9,046 bases of DNA, taken from an uncultured Bacteroidales bacterium. Its GTDB lineage: Bacteria; Bacteroidota; Bacteroidia; Bacteroidales; Muribaculaceae. The translations under genes were made by a program, and so were the position numbers. Below the pieces are notes generated by a model. That model was not told the DNA's origin and searched no databases. It worked only from the letters and a program-made list of their open reading frames with translations. The stretch spans positions 1-9,046 of the forward strand of contig CAMWNL010000042.1 of assembly GCA_947175585.1 (NCBI GenBank), read 5' to 3'. Shown piece by piece: positions 1 through 7,055 of this stretch. Positions within the stretch are counted from its first letter, which is position 1, and each line of letters opens with the position of its first letter.

Positions 1-1
1 T

Positions 2-427
2 TATCAGACTGTGTTCAAAGCTCATTCCCGGACCAAAGTTATACGTGATCTTACGATAGCCGAGGTGATATTGCAGTTAGCAATGCTGGCCGTATGCTAT
101 CGCATGAGTGCAACTGTGATTGCCTACACCCAGACAGTCCCGGCTCTCCTGATACTTGTCGTATACGTTCCGTTATATCTTCGTCGCGAGGGCATCAGCT
201 TTTCAACCTTTGTAAACGAGATTTTCAAACCTCTACTGTTGCCGGTGATCGTGCTTGCTGTGACAGTGTTCGCTACGAGATTCTGGGCAGTATCAATCAA
301 CAGTTTCATTGCGCTTGCAGCAGTGTCGGCGATTTACGCCGCTATACTCATTGCCGTCTGCGAAATGTGGAAACCTGAATTCTATATAGATCTCCGTGCG
401 CGACTAACTAAAAAACCTAAGAATTAA
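2..427 (+). CDS. Wzx-like polysaccharide flippase, C-terminal fragment (5' end outside window)
   Basis: This is the C-terminal part (about 141 residues) of a multi-pass inner-membrane protein. The frame is open to the left edge with no stop, so the GTG at 11 is probably an internal valine codon. The remainder has about four hydrophobic segments (roughly residues 20-36, 40-57, 75-95 and 99-119 of the fragment) and a basic tail ending KKPKN. The opening TVFKAHSRTKV resembles the 'TVFQAHGK(I/V)K' stretch that I recall from Bacteroides-type O-antigen/capsule flippases of the polysaccharide transporter (MOP) superfamily. Such proteins move undecaprenyl-linked repeat units across the inner membrane. 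The stop overlaps the next start by one base (TAATG), which implies translational coupling with the polymerase. The fragment is about 47% G+C (196 of the first 420 bases), higher than the next genes. Another polytopic transporter cannot be excluded from this fragment alone. Confidence 0.72.
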   Translation, partial: YQTVFKAHSRTKVIRDLTIAEVILQLAMLAVCYRMSATVIAYTQTVPALLILVVYVPLYLRREGISFSTFVNEIFKPLLLPVIVLAVTVFATRFWAVSINSFIALAAVSAIYAAILIAVCEMWKPEFYIDLRARLTKKPKN

Positions 428-1872
428 TGACCGACGACGCTACAAATATTATTGCTGAACCTAATATTGAGCGCAAGCCCCTCGACCTCTGCTGGAGCGA
501 CTACAAATGGCCGTTGCTATTCCTGCTGTCGATGTCGATGATGGGTCTGCGTTTTCCGTTAGGCTATCTTCTTGTGCCGATAATACTCATCAGCCGCTTC
601 AGGGCCGACCGCTATGATTTTATGATAATGATTACGCTCTTTTTTGGCGGTTACGGGTTAATCGGAGAGACTACACTGCCGGTAAAAACAAGTGATATTG
701 CTTTGGCAGTATCTGTATTCGGAGTCATTGTATTTAAGAAAAGCCCATTAGTAAAGAAAATGTTAGGATTGCTATTGTGTTATGCGGTAATCCTGGTTTT
801 TCTTGCAACATTCAGTGAAGAAAGTATGATGATTCAGATACGAACTATCCGCGGATACCTGTTCTTTATATATTTTATCGTGCCATTAATGATATTTGCC
901 GGACGACGGTTTGATATCATTTCATTCTTCGGGCACTTAGCTCCATATCTCATAATTATTTGTTGTTTTTACGTGATAGATGGCTTTATCATCAGTGGTC
1001 ATATCTTGCTGCCTAATGTACATATTTGGGAGGACCATTTTTCATATTTCTATTCGCCGACCATTTATGGAATAGGCTTTTTCCCACGAATATATCCACA
1101 GGCTATGTTCATACTGTTACTTGGTATGTATCCATTTGCTCGCGTCTATAAATTAGGCGGTTTTCATTGGGTAGTTATGATTCTCGCACTTTGTGCCACC
1201 AGGACATTCTCTATTATTTCCGGTCTGATAGCCACATACGTTATGTCAATGCCAAACTTTAAGAAGGTTATAAAATATGGAATATTTGGCGTTTTATTTA
1301 TAGGATTCCTTTATGTAATTGATATATTCCTCCCAAAGAACGCAGAGACAGGAGAGAGTACAATGCGAATTTACTCGTCGCTTCAACAGGTCTTTAATGT
1401 TGGAAATATACAAGATGACGAAGATTTGGCCGAGTTGGGTACCGGCCGTATGGCTCAAGCACTTCCAAAACTTGAATTGGTATCTGAAATGAACAAAGAG
1501 GCCGTAGGCTTAGGATTTCTACATGAAGAACTTACTACAAATCCTAAATATATAATTGACAACTTGTACTATACAGATACATCGCGGTCAGAGGAAGTTG
1601 CAACGGGTGTGGAGATAGAACCGGTTCAGGTGTATCTATCGTGTGGTTATATTGGGTTGACTGTGCATCTCCTATTTTTATTTTTGACATATCTTTTTAT
1701 AAAGAAATATAGGTATTCATACTATTATCTCTCCGTGTTATTCGGATTTTTTTGGATAGGGTTAGCGGGTTTTGCTCCACTAAACAGTCACCTCGGTCTT
1801 ATCTTATGTAGTCTTGCATTCTCAGTAGTAGTGCTTGATGAGAAGAGTAGGAGTGAAGTTGTGACTGAATAA
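427..1872 (+). CDS. Wzy-like O-antigen/capsule repeat-unit polymerase
   Basis: A 481-residue polytopic membrane protein. A short hydrophilic N-terminus (about 1-25) precedes roughly a dozen hydrophobic segments (approximately 28-40, 45-57, 64-80, 88-103, 111-128, 143-157, 170-190, 212-238, 246-272, 283-300, 402-425, 432-448 and 452-470). One large soluble loop (about 301-399) lies between the last well-spaced helices. It is acidic in part (DDEDLAEL near 330) and carries GTGR at 338-341. A large late periplasmic loop among many helices is the usual architecture of Wzy polymerases and WaaL-like ligases. Wzy joins lipid-linked repeat units at the periplasmic face. Location directly behind a flippase, the TAATG overlap and the very A+T-rich sequence (for example 14 G+C in 1261-1320) all fit Wzy. 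Sequence conservation in this family is poor, so the call rests on topology and context. The start at the overlap is the first ATG after the flippase stop. Confidence 0.75.
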   Translation: MTDDATNIIAEPNIERKPLDLCWSDYKWPLLFLLSMSMMGLRFPLGYLLVPIILISRFRADRYDFMIMITLFFGGYGLIGETTLPVKTSDIALAVSVFGVIVFKKSPLVKKMLGLLLCYAVILVFLATFSEESMMIQIRTIRGYLFFIYFIVPLMIFAGRRFDIISFFGHLAPYLIIICCFYVIDGFIISGHILLPNVHIWEDHFSYFYSPTIYGIGFFPRIYPQAMFILLLGMYPFARVYKLGGFHWVVMILALCATRTFSIISGLIATYVMSMPNFKKVIKYGIFGVLFIGFLYVIDIFLPKNAETGESTMRIYSSLQQVFNVGNIQDDEDLAELGTGRMAQALPKLELVSEMNKEAVGLGFLHEELTTNPKYIIDNLYYTDTSRSEEVATGVEIEPVQVYLSCGYIGLTVHLLFLFLTYLFIKKYRYSYYYLSVLFGFFWIGLAGFAPLNSHLGLILCSLAFSVVVLDEKSRSEVVTE

Positions 1873-1883
1873 AAGACATAGAC

Positions 1884-2945
1884 ATGAAGATTGCGCACGT
1901 TATATGCTCTCTTTGTACAGGAGGAGCGGAATTAATGCTCATAGATATTTTAGACAAGCAGGCAGATCATGGACAGGATGTGACGCTTATCGTGGTTAAT
2001 AAACAGTATGAACAGTCACTAATCAACAAGTTGCCGCAACATATCCGAACGATATTCATAGATAGACCGGAAGGATCGAAAAATCCATTCTGGCTTTTAA
2101 AGCTAAACTATGTTTTGCGCAAACTTAAGCCTGAAATAATCCATTATCATCATGACAAGGCGGCAGGAATGAGTTTCAGGTTGTTTGACGGGGCGAAGAC
2201 TATAGCAACTGTTCATGACACAAAAATCAATCTAAAGTATTATTTAAATCTTGATGAGGTATGTTCAATTTCAGAATCAGTGCAACAGGATTTAATGTCA
2301 AGATATGGTATTGAGTCTCCGGTGGTATATAACGGAATAGATACTGACTTGATCAAGCGCAAAGAGTTTCAACAGCATCATAGCAAAACTCAATACTCTA
2401 TTGTGCAAGTGAGCCGTCTAAATCATGGAAAAAAGGGCCAGGATCTTTTGATTGATGCAGTCGCTAAATTAATAGATGAAGGTTTTGATATCGGTTTGAG
2501 TTTAATCGGTGTCGGTGAGTCGGAGCAATTCTTAAAAGAAAGGGCAGTAACTTTGGGGATAGAGCATGCTGTTAATTTTCTCGGACTCAGGGACAGAAAT
2601 TATATTTATGAGCATCTTCAAGATTACGATTTGTTGGTCCAACCTTCGCGTTATGAAGGTTTTGGATTAACAGTAGCAGAAGCTATGATAGCAAAAGTGC
2701 CGGTACTTGTAAGTGACATCGAGGGTCCGATGGAGGTTATAGGGAACGGACTATACGGACGCTCATTCAGGACAGGTTCTGTAGATAGTCTTGTCGATTC
2801 GCTTAGGTCTATTTTTAGAGATTATGATTCCGTCAGACGGATTGCAGAACACGAAGCTTATAATCATGCTTTGTCTTCGTTTGATATATCAGTGACTGCG
2901 AAACGGTATATCGACAGGTATTCCAGATTGTTAAGTACTAAATAA
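1884..2945 (+). CDS. GT4-family glycosyltransferase (GT-B fold)
   Basis: A 353-residue retaining glycosyltransferase of the GT-B fold, GT4 type. The N-terminal Rossmann domain begins at residue 1 with MKIAHVICSL, followed by the donor-loop glycines TGGAE (12-16). The C-terminal nucleotide-sugar-binding domain starts near residue 172 (IVQVSRL). It contains the EX7E motif EGFGLTVAE (E258 and E266), preceded by QPSRY. Length is normal for the family and no membrane segment is evident, so it should act as a cytoplasmic or peripheral enzyme adding one sugar to the lipid-linked repeat unit. Donor and acceptor cannot be read from the sequence. It starts 11 bases after the polymerase stop, so it is probably the last gene of the plus-strand operon seen here. 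Its stop lies 3 bp from the stop of the convergent neighbour. Parts are very A+T-rich (15 G+C in 2221-2280). Confidence 0.92.
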   Translation: MKIAHVICSLCTGGAELMLIDILDKQADHGQDVTLIVVNKQYEQSLINKLPQHIRTIFIDRPEGSKNPFWLLKLNYVLRKLKPEIIHYHHDKAAGMSFRLFDGAKTIATVHDTKINLKYYLNLDEVCSISESVQQDLMSRYGIESPVVYNGIDTDLIKRKEFQQHHSKTQYSIVQVSRLNHGKKGQDLLIDAVAKLIDEGFDIGLSLIGVGESEQFLKERAVTLGIEHAVNFLGLRDRNYIYEHLQDYDLLVQPSRYEGFGLTVAEAMIAKVPVLVSDIEGPMEVIGNGLYGRSFRTGSVDSLVDSLRSIFRDYDSVRRIAEHEAYNHALSSFDISVTAKRYIDRYSRLLSTK

Positions 2946-2948
2946 TGA

Positions 2949-3986
2949 CTATTTGTCAATCAGATTTGCGTATAATTGAGATAGTGACTCTTTAACACGG
3001 CTTATTTTATAATTCTCGCAAGTCTCTAAAGCGTTGGCAACTAATCTATTTTTGTATGCCTCGTCATTAAGAAGGAGTTTAATAGCCTCAAACATTTGCT
3101 CTTTATCGCCGGGAGTAATGAAGAGTCCGTTTTGTCCGTGGGTAACGACCGAGGCCACACCACCCACATCAGTCGCGATTACCGGCAGCCCGTAAGACAT
3201 TGCTTCAAGGATAGACACCGGCACACCTTCGATGTAGGATGGGAGGATGAACATATCAGAGTCGTTAAACAGTTGGTTTTTCTGTTCACCGGTAACCCAA
3301 CCTTCATATTTTACAAGAGATGACAAACCGTGTTCGTTAATTATGTTGTTGAGACGGTCTATCTGATCGTTACCGGCTATATGGAAGCAGACTTTCCCTT
3401 CAAGGTCTGACTTGTGCGCAATAATCATATCCAACATATCAAATACTCCTTTTTCGGGACAGATCTTGCCGAGGAACAAAATGTGTTTGATATTGTCAGT
3501 AGCACGTGGAGTAATAGATGGTGCTACAATAGGATTATTGATAACAATGCAGTTGGATATATATCCGATTGAATTAAAAAATGATTTCCATTGCTCAGAG
3601 AGAGCAACGATGACATCACATCTATCCAGTATTTTTCTTACTTTGTCAGAATTAGAGTTGTAGAAGTCTTTAAAAGAACCGCTGTGAGAATGGAATATCA
3701 CCTTCTTCTTAAATTTAAGTGCAATCCTGATGAAGATCGCTTTCCTCCAAAAACTGCCCCGAGCTGATGAATGAATGTGGACAACTTTTATTTTACGATC
3801 CTTAAGTAACGTTATAATAAAACGGACATATGCAGTAAATGCAAATGCGGTTTTAGTCATGCGAGAGCCGTCTCTCTGAGAATATATAATTTTAAACGGT
3901 TTAAACTCAGTAGAATAAGTATCGGTTACTGCTTTAATACCACCTTTACCTTTTGGCCCGACAAATAAAATGTTATGATCGTCCAT
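2949..3986 (-). CDS. GT4-family glycosyltransferase (GT-B fold)
   Basis: A 345-residue GT4 enzyme if translation starts at 3986. The N-terminal domain opens with NILFVGP and a KGKGG glycine loop (12-16). HSHSG (99-103) follows, and the C-terminal domain starts with HILFLGK (168-174). The EX7E motif is EGVPVSILE (E253 and E261), followed by a nucleotide-binding-type segment ATDVGG (271-276). It probably transfers a sugar to the repeat unit in the cytoplasm; the donor is unknown. An in-frame ATG at 4019 adds 11 residues (ending in YDP) but overlaps the upstream gene by 29 bases. The ATG at 3986 lies 4 bases after the upstream stop and puts the first strand of the Rossmann fold three to four residues from the N-terminus, as is typical for GT4 proteins. 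I therefore prefer 3986, although 4019 remains possible. It is the last gene of the minus-strand operon. Confidence 0.9.
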   Translation of the reverse strand: MDDHNILFVGPKGKGGIKAVTDTYSTEFKPFKIIYSQRDGSRMTKTAFAFTAYVRFIITLLKDRKIKVVHIHSSARGSFWRKAIFIRIALKFKKKVIFHSHSGSFKDFYNSNSDKVRKILDRCDVIVALSEQWKSFFNSIGYISNCIVINNPIVAPSITPRATDNIKHILFLGKICPEKGVFDMLDMIIAHKSDLEGKVCFHIAGNDQIDRLNNIINEHGLSSLVKYEGWVTGEQKNQLFNDSDMFILPSYIEGVPVSILEAMSYGLPVIATDVGGVASVVTHGQNGLFITPGDKEQMFEAIKLLLNDEAYKNRLVANALETCENYKISRVKESLSQLYANLIDK

Positions 3987-3990
3987 AGGG

Positions 3991-5187
3991 TCATAGATTT
4001 CGTTTTTTGAAATAATCATCGTATGCGCGAAGTAGAGCCTTCGAAGTGTGATCCCAAGAGAGTTGGTTGATAATGCGGTCTCTACCTATACGCGACATTT
4101 GTTCTCTTTGTTCAGGATTATCAAGCAGATAAACGATTTTTTTAGCGAGGTCAACCGCATCGTTAGGTTGAGCATAAAGCGAGGCTTCCTGGGCTGAATA
4201 TCGGCCTTCGGTGAGATCAAACTGAACAATTGGTTTTCCGAGCGCCATATATTCAAGAACCTTGTTCATAGTAGACTTATCGTTCATGTCATTATACTCA
4301 TCAGAATTAACACAAACATCGGCAGTGTTAAGATAGTCGAGCATTTTATTGTCATCAACTCTTCCAGTGAATTCTACGATATCGTCAAGCTGCATATCTT
4401 TGCATAAACGTTTCAGCTCTTCAAGGTGTGGACCACCTCCGACAATGCCCCAGAAAATATCATCGCGGTGCATGCTCTCGCGAATATATTTTGCGGCCTG
4501 AAGCATATATTGTATGCCTTCCTGCTGTCCGATGACACCAAGGTATCCAATCATGAAGCGGCGTCCACGTTTGATTTCCGGCTTAGGTTCGCGGATAACG
4601 AGTCGTTCAAGTTTAGGTCCGCTACGCAGGATATGCACTTTGTCAGGGGACATGCCTCCTCGTTCGATTGCAATACGTTGATAGCTTTGGTTGGTCACAA
4701 AAGCAAATGTGCAGTGCTTGTATGTATTACGTTCGAGCCATAATTGTGATTGATAGAACAATCCTGATTTTTTGCCGAATTTAGCTTCGTAGAGTTCCGG
4801 ACAGATATCATGGTGGTCAAATACATAGTCTACACCTTTGTTCTTGAAAAAGTTGGCGACCATATAGATGTTGTCAGGAGGATTACATCCGTGGATGACA
4901 TGGAATCCATGTTTTTTATAAATTAATTTTGCAAGTCGGTATTCCTGCCAAAGAGCCGAGAGGTATTCGCGTGCGTATCCAATTGCTCCATTCCCTTCTT
5001 TAGGAAGATTATGACGGTAAATATGAACATTATTGATACATTCGTAGTCTGCATTGTACCCTTTGCCTTTAGGACATATTACAGAAACAGTATAGCCGTT
5101 TGCGGCAAGAGTGGAAGCCTCTTGCCAAACACGGGTATCAAAGGGTACGGGAAGGTTTTCGACTATGATAAGTATTCGTCTATCCAT
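3991..5187 (-). CDS. GT4-family glycosyltransferase with variant catalytic motif
   Basis: A 398-residue GT-B glycosyltransferase. The N-terminal domain opens with RRILIIVENLPVPFDTRVWQ, a signature seen in many capsule/exopolysaccharide GT4 proteins. It also has HGCNPPDN (99-106) and DHHD (124-127). The C-terminal domain has IGYLG (213-217) and GGGPHLEEL (250-258). In place of a classical EX7E it has NDKSTMNKVLEYMALGKP: E312 of the second position is present, but the position eight residues earlier is K304. The open frame extends to 5262, but that would overlap the upstream gene by 58 bases and add 25 residues without family character. The ATG at 5187 is 17 bases after the upstream stop, follows an A-rich stretch and starts right at the first strand, so I chose it. 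It is presumably cytoplasmic and adds a sugar to the repeat unit. Donor and acceptor are unknown. Confidence 0.9.
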   Translation of the reverse strand: MDRRILIIVENLPVPFDTRVWQEASTLAANGYTVSVICPKGKGYNADYECINNVHIYRHNLPKEGNGAIGYAREYLSALWQEYRLAKLIYKKHGFHVIHGCNPPDNIYMVANFFKNKGVDYVFDHHDICPELYEAKFGKKSGLFYQSQLWLERNTYKHCTFAFVTNQSYQRIAIERGGMSPDKVHILRSGPKLERLVIREPKPEIKRGRRFMIGYLGVIGQQEGIQYMLQAAKYIRESMHRDDIFWGIVGGGPHLEELKRLCKDMQLDDIVEFTGRVDDNKMLDYLNTADVCVNSDEYNDMNDKSTMNKVLEYMALGKPIVQFDLTEGRYSAQEASLYAQPNDAVDLAKKIVYLLDNPEQREQMSRIGRDRIINQLSWDHTSKALLRAYDDYFKKRNL

Positions 5188-5204
5188 AGATGTATCAGGT
5201 GTTT

Positions 5205-7055
5205 TTATTCGATGACTATTGTATTTGAGACGCCATGACCTGAGACGGTCAGTATCGTGCATCGGTTTAGAGTTCCATATGATTCTGAGTACTCGCCCTC
5301 GTGAGCAGACAATGTGCCCGTGGAAGTTGAAAGGGACAAACCCTCTGATAATACGGCACAGTTTTCTTTGATGTCAGCGTGTATACCGGGAGCGAGAACA
5401 AAGGATGCGACCCAATCACATTCACTATCAAATTCATCGTCGATGATAAGCGTAGTGGAAACTTTATCGAAGGTGAATTTACGTCTGTGCCGGATACCAC
5501 TCATGCCGGTAGAATCAGCGATTATAGTGTCAACGTCATTTAAAAGTTCGCTGATATATAGTGATGTAACCGGCTTCTGTCCCCATAAGAACGCTCCGAG
5601 CATTTCAGCATTGTCTTTGCCATTAATCATGATAGTAGAATGATGGCGGACGTCTCTCAATCTATTTCTCAGTGACAGATTACAATGATATACGCCGGTG
5701 CCTGGATCACCGAAGATGGGTTTGCCATCGCGATACATCTGAAAACTCAGTGCATCATCATGACCGTGAGCAGCTATTGAACCGAACCCATGAGTCGCAT
5801 GGTCAATGGCAACAATGGTCTTATTATCATTGCTGCGAAGTATAGAGTATCCACCATCGGCAAATGTTCTGCTTTGAGTTAGATTAACCAATGGTTGTTG
5901 CTTAATATTATCTATAATGGAGTCGGAGAAAAGCCAATTGATATTTTCTGCGACGGTTGCAAAAGAATGATACCTTTTGCCGGTAATCAACGAACTTAGC
6001 TGAAGAATATAGGCATAGTGACTAAAATTATCACCTCCTTGAAGATCAAGAATCTTACCCTCATCGTTATCTCCAAACTCAATTGCCTTGTCATCGTCAA
6101 CCATTGAGGTTGCAAGAAATGACGCCATTTTGTCAAGCATGAGTATCCAATGTCTGGGCAGTTGAGACCCTGCAGATTGCATTACATGAGTCAAGATAAG
6201 ATATGCCTCCATTGCGAAAGAATGGTAGTGTAGCGAGACTTCTCGATTTACTCCATCAGGGTATGTCTGGAGTGGTAGTTGGACAGACAAGGTTTCAACT
6301 GCAACGTTTTTCCATTTTTGTACATCAAACGCGTATCCGGCTATGCCTATGGTTGCCATTTCAACGAGCAGATGGTTGTTGGCTGAAGAATATCTGCTGT
6401 AGTGACGCATTATGTAGTTAATGCAGTTAATGATTGATGTCTCTAATTCATGTGTCAGTTTCATGTCTTCAACATCAGACGCATGAATGAAAGCCAAAGC
6501 GTAGATTTGAGAAATCGCGCGGATCGCTACTTCCATACCCGAAGTCCATGAAATGCCATGTAGAAAGGGATTTTGCTCATTCCATGTATCAAATGTCTTT
6601 CTGAATAAATCTAAAATCTCCGGATTACGGGAGATATAGTATTCTTTGGCAAGTACAGCTAACTGGTGGTGGCGGTTAAGTTCCCAGTTTAAACGAGCGT
6701 CGCCGATGTCGTCACGTTGTTTATAGCGTAATTTCGATGATGAAATCAATTGCCACTCTGAATCAGTATTGAATCCTGCGTGCCACTTGAAAGCGTATTC
6801 GCGGTAGGGATAAGTTCCTAAAAGTTTTATTTCAGTATTATGAAATGAGACGATATTATCAAAATTAATACCGAGGCTTTTGTGATTAAAATGGGCGTGC
6901 CGTCCGGTATTCCAGAACCGATCGCTTGATACAGAACGAAAAGCGGAAAATCGAAATTGTTCTATTTCTGACCTTGTTTTCTGGGATATACGCCAGGCTA
7001 TTTCAGCCGGGTGCATGGCTTTTAGCCGATTTATGTACCAGCGAAGTCTACCCAT
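5205..7055 (-). CDS. Heparinase II/III-family protein (alginate/heparinoid lyase-like)
   Basis: A 616-residue protein with the two-part build of heparinase II/III-like lyases. An alpha-helical toroid region spans about residues 60-340, including WTSGME (170-175), SANNHLLVE (224-232) and LHYHSF (275-280). A C-terminal beta-rich domain runs from about 395 (FADGGYSILRS), with AAHGHDDALSF (428-438), GDPGTG (449-454) and RHHSTIMINGK (470-480). Lyases of this superfamily (CAZy PL12, PL15, PL17, PL21) cleave uronic-acid glycosidic bonds by beta-elimination, using Asn, His and Tyr residues in such motifs. N227, H228, Y277 and H430 are candidates. The N-terminus (MGRLRWYINRLKAMHP) is basic and has no signal peptide or membrane helix, so the sequence predicts a cytoplasmic protein. 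The start overlaps the dehydrogenase stop by one base (TAATG). Homologues recur in capsule clusters but their role there is not known to me. Substrate and activity are inference. Confidence 0.88.
   Translation of the reverse strand: MGRLRWYINRLKAMHPAEIAWRISQKTRSEIEQFRFSAFRSVSSDRFWNTGRHAHFNHKSLGINFDNIVSFHNTEIKLLGTYPYREYAFKWHAGFNTDSEWQLISSSKLRYKQRDDIGDARLNWELNRHHQLAVLAKEYYISRNPEILDLFRKTFDTWNEQNPFLHGISWTSGMEVAIRAISQIYALAFIHASDVEDMKLTHELETSIINCINYIMRHYSRYSSANNHLLVEMATIGIAGYAFDVQKWKNVAVETLSVQLPLQTYPDGVNREVSLHYHSFAMEAYLILTHVMQSAGSQLPRHWILMLDKMASFLATSMVDDDKAIEFGDNDEGKILDLQGGDNFSHYAYILQLSSLITGKRYHSFATVAENINWLFSDSIIDNIKQQPLVNLTQSRTFADGGYSILRSNDNKTIVAIDHATHGFGSIAAHGHDDALSFQMYRDGKPIFGDPGTGVYHCNLSLRNRLRDVRHHSTIMINGKDNAEMLGAFLWGQKPVTSLYISELLNDVDTIIADSTGMSGIRHRRKFTFDKVSTTLIIDDEFDSECDWVASFVLAPGIHADIKENCAVLSEGLSLSTSTGTLSAHEGEYSESYGTLNRCTILTVSGHGVSNTIVIE

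Noticed and set aside
11..427. A complete small membrane protein starting at GTG 11
   Set aside because: The frame is open to the window edge, and the sequence looks like the C-terminal helices of a flippase, so it is a truncated gene rather than a short one.
2945..2965. Bidirectional intrinsic terminator between the convergent genes
   Set aside because: The only palindrome is TGAC-TATTT-GTCA with a 4-bp stem, A+T-rich flanks and no clear U-tract.
6203..6421. Plus-strand open frame inside the heparinase-like gene, and similar antisense frames at 3096, 3412, 4426, 5011, 5314, 7380 and 8163
   Set aside because: All are shadows opposite well-supported genes. Their translations show no domain character.
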